Assembly (NCBI GenBank): GCA_947465275.1 | Contig: CANIAI010000135.1 | Location: 1 to 6,642, forward strand | Length of the DNA stretch: 6,642 nucleotides | Direction of reading: 5' to 3' | DNA from: Acidobacteriota bacterium | Lineage (GTDB): Bacteria; Acidobacteriota; Vicinamibacteria; Vicinamibacterales; UBA2999 | Shown: positions 1 through 5,087 of the stretch, piece after piece | Layout: each line of letters opens with the position of its first letter | Position numbering within the stretch: the first letter of the stretch is position 1 | The notes under the pieces: generated by a model | Seen by the model: only the letters and a program-made list of their open reading frames with translations | Databases searched by the model: none | Told to the model about the DNA's origin: nothing | Made by a program: the position numbers and the translations under genes

Positions 1-627
1 ACGAAGGTGATCTGCACCGCGAGCGTCGAGGACCGCGTCCCGCCGTTCCGCCGCAACAGCGGCAAGGGTTGGGTCACCGCCGAATACGGCATGCTGCCGC
101 GCGCGACCACCACGCGCACGCAGCGCGAGGCGAGCGCCGGCAAGGTCGGGGGACGGACGCAGGAGATCCAGCGGCTGATCGGGCGTTCGCTGCGCGCAGT
201 CACGAAGCTCGAGGAACTGGGTGAGCGGACGATCACGCTCGACTGCGACGTCATCCAGGCCGACGGCGGCACCCGCACCGCGTCGATCACCGGCGCGTTC
301 GTGGCGCTCGTCCTCGCCGCGCAGAAGCTGCGTGAGCGAGAGGTGATCCGCACGATGCCGATCAGCGACTTCGTCGCGGCGACCAGCGTCGGCATCGTCG
401 AAGGCATGCCGATGCTCGACCTCGAGTACATCGAAGACTCGCGCGCCGACGTCGACATGAACATCGTGAAGACCGGCAGCGGGCTCTACATCGAGCTGCA
501 GGGCACCGCCGAGGCGCTGCCGTTCGGGCGCGAGGCGCTCAACCGGTTGCTCGACCTGGGCGACGGCGGCATCCGCCAGCTGATCGCGCTCCAGCGGCAG
601 ATCGTCGGCTCCCACCTCGGGAAGTGA
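1..627 (+). CDS. rph: Ribonuclease PH, 5'-truncated by the window edge
   Basis: RNase PH is a phosphate-dependent 3'-to-5' exoribonuclease that trims the 3' ends of tRNA precursors and other RNAs as a hexameric ring in the cytoplasm. The reading frame is open from base 1 and gives 208 residues. The family is usually about 240 long, so about 34 N-terminal residues lie outside the window, and the internal ATG at 7 is not the start. Family blocks appear in order: KVICTASVE (2-10), GKGWVTAEYGMLPRAT (21-36), GRTQEIQRLIGRSLRA (51-66), DCDVIQADGGTRTASITGA (81-99) and EYIEDSRADVDMN (142-154). R52 and R92 sit where the two phosphate-binding arginines lie (R86 and R126 in Bacillus numbering), and the acidic cluster D146/D150/D152 is the metal site region. 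The 3' end overlaps rdgB by 4 bases, which suggests translational coupling. The protein looks intact over the visible part. Confidence 0.97.
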   Translation, partial: TKVICTASVEDRVPPFRRNSGKGWVTAEYGMLPRATTTRTQREASAGKVGGRTQEIQRLIGRSLRAVTKLEELGERTITLDCDVIQADGGTRTASITGAFVALVLAAQKLREREVIRTMPISDFVAATSVGIVEGMPMLDLEYIEDSRADVDMNIVKTGSGLYIELQGTAEALPFGREALNRLLDLGDGGIRQLIALQRQIVGSHLGK

Positions 628-1265
628 GGCTGCTGCTCGCCACGACCAATCCCGACAAGGTGCGGGAGATCCGCGCGCTGCTCGACGGCGCCCCGGTCGT
701 CCTCTGCTCGCTGGCCGACCTGCCCCCCGTGGCCGAGCCGGAGGAGACGGGCGGGACCTTCGCCGAGAACGCGCGCCTCAAGGCCGACGCCTACGACCGC
801 CACGCCCGCGCCAGCGGCGTGATACCGGAGCCGTTCCTGACCGTGGCTGAAGACTCAGGGCTCGTGGTCGACGCGATGGACGGCGAGCCTGGGGTCTACT
901 CGGCCCGGTTCGTCCGCTCCGATGCGTCGTATCCGGAGCGGTTCGCCGAGATTTACCGTCGGCTGGGCGAGCGTCCCGACGCCCCGCGGACGGCGCGGTT
1001 CGTCTGCGCGCTGGCTGTCGTTGATGGCGGTGGATCGGTGTTCGAGACGGAAGGGGTCGTGGAGGGCGAGATCGCGCCGGCACCGAGCGGCGCCGCCGGC
1101 TTCGGGTACGACCCGATCTTCCACTACCCGCCCTACGGACGCACACTGGCGGAGGTCACCCAGGCCGAGAAGCTCGCGGTGGCGCACCGTGGGCGCGCCT
1201 TCCGCGAGCTGCGTGACTGGATCGTGCGGGGCGGGCCGGCTCAGCTGCGGGCGACGCGGGTCTGA
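624..1265 (+). CDS. rdgB: XTP/dITP diphosphatase (RdgB/HAM1 family)
   Basis: This enzyme hydrolyses non-canonical purine nucleoside triphosphates (XTP, dITP, ITP) to the monophosphate and pyrophosphate, keeping deaminated bases out of DNA and RNA. The GTG start at 624 overlaps the rph TGA, and the family's N-terminal block begins at once (LLLATTNPDK, residues 3-12, with the T-N-x-x-K signature), so this start is well supported. Further motifs are ENARLKA (48-54), AEDSGLVVDAMDGEPGVYSARF at 75-96 (D77 is the expected catalytic base), GFGYDPIF (159-166) and AHRGRA (187-192). The last is usually SHRG, so the serine is replaced by alanine here. At 213 residues it is slightly longer than the usual 195-205, from a short insertion around residues 61-70 and a C-terminal tail. 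rph-rdgB is a common bacterial arrangement. No independent promoter is visible, so it is probably cotranscribed with rph. Confidence 0.96.
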   Translation: MRLLLATTNPDKVREIRALLDGAPVVLCSLADLPPVAEPEETGGTFAENARLKADAYDRHARASGVIPEPFLTVAEDSGLVVDAMDGEPGVYSARFVRSDASYPERFAEIYRRLGERPDAPRTARFVCALAVVDGGGSVFETEGVVEGEIAPAPSGAAGFGYDPIFHYPPYGRTLAEVTQAEKLAVAHRGRAFRELRDWIVRGGPAQLRATRV

Positions 1266-1465
1266 TCCGAGCGCATGAAGGAGCCGTCGCGGGTGCGGAA
1301 GAGGAACTTCGCGTCGACCAGCGCCCCGAGCAGCGCGTCACACGCGGTCCGGTCCAACCCCCACAGTTTCTGAGCCTGGGCCGTCGTCAGCCGAAGTCCA
1401 GGCATCTCGCGATACTCGCCCTGAACGCGTTGAAGGACGTCGTCAAGCTTCTGTGGCTGTGGCAT
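1241..1465 (-). CDS. Small hypothetical protein, probable winged-helix/HTH fold
   Basis: This is a 74-residue protein read leftward. The ATG at 1465 (MPQPQKLDDV) is chosen because an AGGAG lies 6 bases upstream; the open frame continues to an earlier ATG at 1525 without support. Residues 22-63 (from PGLRLTTAQAQKLWGLD to FLFRTRDGSFM) read like a small winged helix: a helix starting at LTTAQAQKLWGL, a second helix DRTACDALLGALVDA, then a beta-hairpin wing FLFRTRDGSF. Short proteins of this type are, from memory, frequent in Acidobacteriota and Proteobacteria as hypotheticals. A DNA-binding role is inferred only from this pattern. There is no second domain and no membrane segment. The last 25 bases overlap the 3' end of rdgB in the convergent direction. 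An upstream palindrome at 1626-1653 could be its operator, but nothing proves it. Confidence 0.75.
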   Translation of the reverse strand: MPQPQKLDDVLQRVQGEYREMPGLRLTTAQAQKLWGLDRTACDALLGALVDAKFLFRTRDGSFMRSDQTRVARS

Positions 1466-1471
1466 GGCGCA

Positions 1472-1476
1472 CTCCT
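1472..1476 (-). promoter_or_regulatory. Ribosome binding site AGGAG that sets the start at 1465
   Basis: On the minus strand AGGAG is followed by six bases (TGCGCC) and then ATG. This is the best Shine-Dalgarno match near the small helix-turn-helix gene and rules in favour of the 74-residue form over the longer open frame. Confidence 0.7.
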
Positions 1477-1524
1477 GATAGTCGTGTCGTCGTGGTCGTG
1501 AGAAGGATGTCGCCCGCGAGAGCA

Positions 1525-1542
1525 ACGGGCGTGCCCGCCCGT
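1525..1542. repeat. 7-bp inverted repeat in the leader of the small HTH gene
   Basis: ACGGGCG and CGCCCGT are exact reverse complements around a 4-base loop TGCC. In the minus-strand transcript this would form a stable stem about 60 bases upstream of the ATG at 1465. No T-run follows on either strand, so it is not a standard terminator. Such short stems occur by chance in G+C-rich DNA. Confidence 0.35.
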
Positions 1543-1625
1543 CGAGCTGACCTCCGCTGAAGGATTCCCACGCCCACCCCCCGATTCACGCCTGATTTCC
1601 GGCCTGTCCGCTCCTCCCAATCTGC

Positions 1626-1653
1626 GCGTGTATGGCGCGCGCGCCACACACGC
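1626..1653. repeat. 28-bp near-perfect palindrome, candidate operator
   Basis: The core TGGCGCGCGCGCCA (1633-1646) is a perfect 14-bp palindrome. It is flanked by GCGTGT on the left and ACACGC on the right, with one non-complementary pair (A1632/C1647) between core and flanks, so 13 of 14 half-site pairs match. It lies between divergent genes, about 120 bp from the plus-strand start and 160 bp from the minus-strand start. The zero-loop symmetry suits binding of a dimeric regulator better than an RNA terminator, and no T-tract follows. The regulatory role is inferred. Confidence 0.55.
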
Positions 1654-1773
1654 ATACGGTCGTGTTCCCATCCGCCGCCAGAGGTGTATCGAAACCTTCC
1701 AACCCGGCGGCCACGGTCGAGCCCACCCAGCGGGGCATGTGCGTTGCACTTTCGCCCCCCGGAGATCACGGGC

Positions 1774-2163
1774 ATGACGACCATGAACCTGGAACAGCAT
1801 CGCAGCGATGAGAGCGTGTGGGATCGGAACACCCCGGCCGCGTGGGACGTCGAGCGGTCGGTGGTGCTCATCGGCGCCGCCGCCCTGCTCATCGAGGGCC
1901 TTCGACGCCGGAGCCTTGCCGGGCTGGCCATGACGGTCACCGGGGCCGGCCTCGCCTGGTGGGGCGCCGACGGCAGCGACGCCCGGCAGGTGCACCGGGC
2001 GCGCATGAGGGCCGTCCTGCCCTTCCGGCGCCACGCGAGCGATGACCTGGTGCAGACGGCGTCCGAGGAATCATTCCCCGCGAGCGACTCGCCGGCGTTC
2101 ACGTCCAACACCGGAAACCACGGGCCTATCGGCGACCTGCGGCCCACAGCGGAACACGAGTAA
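1774..2163 (+). CDS. Small membrane protein with ASEESFPASD-type C-terminal motif
   Basis: Function unknown. The 129-residue product starts at the ATG at 1774 (MTTMNLEQHR), which has GGAG nine bases upstream. The frame extends back to 1684, but that extension is proline/arginine-rich and looks non-coding. Residues 20-28 (TPAAWDVER) lead into a hydrophobic segment at 29-41 (VVLIGAAALLIEG), a basic turn LRRRS, and a second segment at 48-64 (LAGLAMTVTGAGLAWWG). This two-helix hairpin resembles DUF2892/YgaP-like membrane domains. The polar tail holds QTASEESFPASDSPAF (94-109), a short acidic/proline motif that I recall from many small uncharacterised proteobacterial and acidobacterial proteins. 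The stop lies 11 bases before the preferred yihY-like start, so the two are probably cotranscribed. Membrane location is well supported; any biochemical role is open. Confidence 0.8.
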   Translation: MTTMNLEQHRSDESVWDRNTPAAWDVERSVVLIGAAALLIEGLRRRSLAGLAMTVTGAGLAWWGADGSDARQVHRARMRAVLPFRRHASDDLVQTASEESFPASDSPAFTSNTGNHGPIGDLRPTAEHE

Positions 2164-2166
2164 GGA
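2162..2166 (+). promoter_or_regulatory. Ribosome binding site AAGGA for the YihY-family gene
   Basis: AAGGA overlaps the TAA stop of the upstream gene and lies 8 bases before the ATG at 2175. The ATG at 2166 overlaps this site and has no comparable upstream sequence, so 2175 is preferred. The site spans the stop codon, which fits coupled translation. Confidence 0.6.
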
Positions 2167-2174
2167 TGGCTGTA

Positions 2175-3287
2175 ATGCTGGCATTCCTGAAGGTGCCCCT
2201 CTCCTGGGGTGACATCCTCAAGCGCACCGCCTCGGAGGCGTTCCTGAAGGACAACTGCCTCGGGATGGCCGCCCAGCTGGCCTACTACTTCTTCTTCGCC
2301 CTCTTTCCGGCGCTGCTCTTCGGGATCGCGCTCGCCAGCTACTTCCCGGTGCACACGCTGGTCGACGACGTGATGCGCACGCTGGGGGGCTTCGTGCCGC
2401 CCGAGGGACTGACGATCATCACCGACCAGATCAAGAAGATCTCCGACGGTAACCAGGGCGGGCTGCTGACGCTCGGCGTGCTCACGGCGCTCTGGAGCAG
2501 CTCCTCGGCGATGACCGCCATCATCGACACCCTCAACAGCGCCTACGACATCGAGGAAGGACGCCCCTGGTGGAAGGTGCGCCTCACCGCCATCGGACTG
2601 ACCATGGGGACGGCGGTGTTCATCCTCGTCTCGTTCGCCCTGCTGCTGGTCGGTCCCGGACTCGTGGAGCGGCTGCTGGGGCAGTCGCTCGGCGGCGCGT
2701 TCGAGTGGACCTGGAACATCGCGCGCTGGCCGGTGGTGTTCGTCTTCGTCGCCACCGCGGTGGCGCTCGTCTACTACTTCGCCCCGGACGCGGAGCAGGA
2801 CTGGGTGTGGCTGACGCCCGGGTCGATCCTCGCGACGTTGCTCTGGCTGGTCGCCTCGATCGGCTTCAAGTACTACGTCACCAACATGGGTGACTACACC
2901 GCCACCTACGGAGCCATTGGCGGCGTCATGGTGCTGATGCTCTGGTTCTATATCTCCGGGGTCGTACTGCTGCTGGGGGCCGAGATGAACGCCGAGATCG
3001 AGCACGCGTCGCCATACGGGAAGGATCCGGGCGAGAAGGTCCCCGGCCAGAAGCGGAAGCTGGGCTCGGCGGCGATGCGCGCCTGGAACGAGCGGATGCG
3101 GCGACGGGGCGAGAAGCCGCCCAGCAGCAGCGACGTGAAGGCCGCGATGGACCCCGTCCAGCGGTCGAGCACGCCGATCCGTGACGCCCAGCTTGGCGTG
3201 ACCGACTGGCTGATCGGCAGCACCCTCGTGGTCGCGCAGGTCTGGTACGCCGCCAAGTCGCTGGTGGCGGGCCGTCGGCACGCCTGA
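2175..3287 (+). CDS. YihY/virulence factor BrkB family membrane protein
   Basis: The family was once misnamed RNase BN; its members are inner-membrane proteins of unsettled transport or envelope role. The start at 2175 (370 residues) is preferred over 2166 (373 residues) because of the AAGGA spacing. Six hydrophobic segments are visible at about 31-57, 96-123, 134-163, 184-202, 210-236 and 245-272. Family hallmarks are the N-terminal DNCLGMAAQLAYYFFFALFP (26-45), the LWSSSSAMTAIIDTLNSAYD block (107-124) and YGAIGGVMVLMLWFYISG (245-262), followed by LLLGAEMNAEIEH (265-277). After this the usual family ends fairly soon, but here about 93 more residues follow: a basic, lysine/arginine-rich linker (280-320) and a mildly hydrophobic stretch at 344-356 that may be a seventh membrane or amphipathic helix. 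It probably forms an operon with the small membrane protein upstream. Confidence 0.93.
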   Translation: MLAFLKVPLSWGDILKRTASEAFLKDNCLGMAAQLAYYFFFALFPALLFGIALASYFPVHTLVDDVMRTLGGFVPPEGLTIITDQIKKISDGNQGGLLTLGVLTALWSSSSAMTAIIDTLNSAYDIEEGRPWWKVRLTAIGLTMGTAVFILVSFALLLVGPGLVERLLGQSLGGAFEWTWNIARWPVVFVFVATAVALVYYFAPDAEQDWVWLTPGSILATLLWLVASIGFKYYVTNMGDYTATYGAIGGVMVLMLWFYISGVVLLLGAEMNAEIEHASPYGKDPGEKVPGQKRKLGSAAMRAWNERMRRRGEKPPSSSDVKAAMDPVQRSSTPIRDAQLGVTDWLIGSTLVVAQVWYAAKSLVAGRRHA

Positions 3288-3389
3288 GCTGAGCTGGGCC
3301 GTTCGGCAGCCGCACGCCGCGACGCGAAAGGTCGTACGTCCCGCACCCTCACCGGGTTAAGCTGTGCAGGCTTGAAATCCGCCAGTTTC

Positions 3390-3405
3390 GCGGCCGTCCG
3401 GCCGC
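3390..3405 (+). terminator. G+C-rich hairpin followed by TTCTT, possible weak terminator or leader structure
   Basis: GCGGCC and GGCCGC pair exactly around GTCC, and the stem is followed by TTCTT at 3406-3410. It lies 100 bases after the YihY-family stop and 26 bases before the ATG of the exported hydrolase. It could end read-through from upstream or be a structured element in the leader of the downstream mRNA. The T-tract is short and broken, so terminator strength is doubtful. The rest of the 3288-3431 spacer shows no clear promoter that I can defend. Confidence 0.4.
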
Positions 3406-3431
3406 TTCTTGCACTCGGGGAGAGAAAAGGT

Positions 3432-4991
3432 ATGCGACAGGTAACTGCCATGGTGATGGCGGGCCTCCTGGCGTCGGTGGTCACGGCATCCGCGCAGCAG
3501 GGCGGGGCCCTGCAGACTGCCGCCACGACGCTCGGAACCGCCACCATCAAGACGCTCCAGATCACGGGCTCGGGCAAGAACTTCTCGCTCGGGCAGAACT
3601 TCACGCCGACGGAAGCCTGGCCGCCCGTCACGGTCAAGAGCTACACGGCGGCCATCAACTACGACACCGCCGCGATGCGGCAGGAGCTCGTGCGCGAGAT
3701 GGGTGCGACGATGCCGCGCGGCGGCGGCGCCCCGTTCTTCGGCGAGCAGCGTCAGATTCAGGTCGTGAGCGGCAATTTCGCGTGGAACCTCGTTCCGCCG
3801 CCGCCGGCCCCCGCCAACGAGCGGGCGCCCGCCGGGCGCGTGACGCTGGGTGAGGCACTGCAGGTCACCGGTCTGCGGGCGCTCCCGCCGCAGCCGCAGG
3901 CGCAGCCCGCGGCCGGCAACCAGGCCGAGCGCATGGTCTTCCTCTGGTCGACGCCGCAGGGTTTCGTGAAGGCCGCGCAGGCGAACAACGCGACCACGAA
4001 GAAGGGGAAGAACAACACCACCGAGGTGTCGTTCACGCTCCCGAGCAAGCACAAGCTGGTCGGCACGATCAACGCCCAGGGTCAGGTCGAGAAGGTGCAG
4101 ACCTGGGTCGATCAGTCGATCGTCGGCGACATGCTCGTCGAGACGAGCTTCAGCGACTACAAGGACTTCGGTGGCGTGACCTTCCCGGCGCACATCGTCC
4201 AGACGCAGGACGGCTTCACCGCCCTCGACCTGACGATCACCGCGGTGACGGCCGGCGCGGCCGTCGACCTGCCGGTGCCCGCCAACGTCCAGAACGCCCC
4301 GCCGCCCGCGGCGCCGGTGGTGATGTCGGAGAAGCTCGGTGACGGCGCCTACTACCTCACCGGCGGCACGCACCACAGCCTCGCCGTCGAGATGAAGGAC
4401 CACATCGTCGTCGTCGACCTGCCGAACAATCAGGCCCGTGCGCAGGCGGTGCTCGCGAAGGCGAAGGAACTCATCCCGAACAAGCCGGTCAAGTTCGTCG
4501 TCACCTCGCACCACCACTGGGATCACCTCGGCGGCATCCGCGAGGCGTTCGCCGAGGGGGCCACGATCGTGACCCACGAGTCGAACAAGAAGTTCCTCGA
4601 GCGCGTGGCCAAGACGCCGCACACGCTGGCGCCCGATCGCCAGTCGACGGCCAAGGGCAAGGCGAAGATCCAGACGGTGGCCGACAAGGGTGTCCTCACC
4701 GACGGCTCGCGCACCATCGAACTGCACCTCCTGAAGGGGTACGAGCACACGGGCGACATGCTGGTCGTCTACCTCCCGAAGGAGAAGGTGCTGGCCGAGC
4801 CCGACGCGTTCACGCCGCCCCCGCAGGCCGGCACCCCGCTGGCTCCGACGGCGGTGCCCTACGCGAAGGCGCTCTACGACAACATCAAGCGGCTGAACCT
4901 CGACGTCGCGGTCATCGCCCCGTTCCACGGGAACCGCAAGACCGACGTCGCCGAAGTGGGCCGCGCGGCAGGGGTCACCTCGACCAACTGA
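3432..4991 (+). CDS. Exported metallo-beta-lactamase-fold hydrolase with N-terminal beta-rich domain
   Basis: The product has 519 residues and its substrate is unknown. The ATG at 3432 is chosen over the frame-opening ATG at 3372 because it directly begins a signal peptide (MRQVTAMVMAGLLASVVTASA, likely cut before QQGG) and has GGGGAG nine bases upstream. Residues about 25-285 look beta-rich and somewhat like LolA/outer-membrane lipoprotein-sorting folds (for example VETSFSDYKDFGGVTFPAHI), with proline/alanine-rich linkers near 118-160 and 288-296. From about 298 a metallo-beta-lactamase domain follows: HHHWDH at 360-365 fits H-x-H-x-D-H (H360, H362, D364, H365), with H439 in GYEHTGD, D458 in AEPDAF and H499 in APFHGN as the remaining expected zinc ligands. 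All ligands are present, so a binuclear-zinc hydrolase in the periplasm or outside the cell is likely. It stands alone with its own terminator-like hairpin downstream. It is not necessarily a beta-lactamase. Confidence 0.92.
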   Translation: MRQVTAMVMAGLLASVVTASAQQGGALQTAATTLGTATIKTLQITGSGKNFSLGQNFTPTEAWPPVTVKSYTAAINYDTAAMRQELVREMGATMPRGGGAPFFGEQRQIQVVSGNFAWNLVPPPPAPANERAPAGRVTLGEALQVTGLRALPPQPQAQPAAGNQAERMVFLWSTPQGFVKAAQANNATTKKGKNNTTEVSFTLPSKHKLVGTINAQGQVEKVQTWVDQSIVGDMLVETSFSDYKDFGGVTFPAHIVQTQDGFTALDLTITAVTAGAAVDLPVPANVQNAPPPAAPVVMSEKLGDGAYYLTGGTHHSLAVEMKDHIVVVDLPNNQARAQAVLAKAKELIPNKPVKFVVTSHHHWDHLGGIREAFAEGATIVTHESNKKFLERVAKTPHTLAPDRQSTAKGKAKIQTVADKGVLTDGSRTIELHLLKGYEHTGDMLVVYLPKEKVLAEPDAFTPPPQAGTPLAPTAVPYAKALYDNIKRLNLDVAVIAPFHGNRKTDVAEVGRAAGVTSTN

Positions 4992-4994
4992 TCG

Positions 4995-5006
4995 CCGGAG
5001 CTCCGG
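4995..5006. repeat. 12-bp perfect palindrome just after the hydrolase stop
   Basis: CCGGAGCTCCGG is its own reverse complement and begins 3 bases after the TGA at 4989-4991. It may add to 3'-end structure of the transcript, but palindromes of this length are not rare in G+C-rich DNA. Confidence 0.35.
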
Positions 5007-5014
5007 ACGTCACG

Positions 5015-5047
5015 ACGCCCCGGTCCGCCACAGGCGGGTCGGGGCGT
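5015..5047. terminator. Strong hairpin between convergent genes, probable terminator
   Basis: The left arm ACGCCCCGGTCCGCC and right arm GGCGGGTCGGGGCGT pair over 15 positions around the loop ACA, with two G-T wobbles and no bulge. It lies 23 bases after the stop of the exported hydrolase, and on the minus strand 40 bases after the coaA stop, so it could serve both. On the plus strand it is followed by TCGTGTGT, a poor T-tract; on the minus strand no T-tract follows. The position and stability argue for a transcript end. Confidence 0.65.
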
Positions 5048-5087
5048 TCGTGTGTACCGGGGTAAATAGGGCGCGCGGGCCGGCCGG

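Larger units (their letters stand above)
1466..1773. other. 308-bp divergent intergenic region
   Basis: This spacer separates the leftward small HTH gene from the rightward membrane-protein gene, so it should hold promoters for both. I see two inverted repeats (1525-1542 and 1626-1653) and a low-complexity GTCGTGTCGTCGTGGTCGTG stretch at 1481-1500. I could not pick out a convincing -35/-10 pair on either strand. Open frames crossing it in both directions look like G+C-driven shadows with no family motifs. Confidence 0.6.

Noticed and set aside
778..1187. Minus-strand frames opposite rdgB
   Set aside because: Arginine/proline-rich shadows; rdgB motifs on the plus strand are unambiguous.
1481..1500. 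GTCGT-like repetitive stretch
   Set aside because: Too short and irregular to be a tandem repeat array or CRISPR; reads as local composition bias.
1684..1773. Upstream extension of the small membrane protein to an ATG at 1684
   Set aside because: The extra 30 residues are proline/arginine-rich without conservation that I recognise, and the ATG at 1774 has a GGAG at good spacing.
1443..3281. 612-codon open frame on the minus strand covering the small membrane protein and YihY genes
   Set aside because: Its translation is rich in H, R, P, G and D with no family motif, and it lies antisense to a clear six-helix membrane protein. Long antisense frames are expected at this G+C content.
3372..3431. 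Longer start for the exported hydrolase at 3372
   Set aside because: It would place 20 polar/basic residues before the signal peptide and include the leader hairpin; the ATG at 3432 begins a normal signal peptide.
3357..4928. 523-codon open frame on the minus strand opposite the exported hydrolase
   Set aside because: Low-complexity R/G/V/L/D/H-rich translation with no recognisable domain. The plus strand has a signal peptide and a complete zinc-ligand set, so that strand is the coding one.
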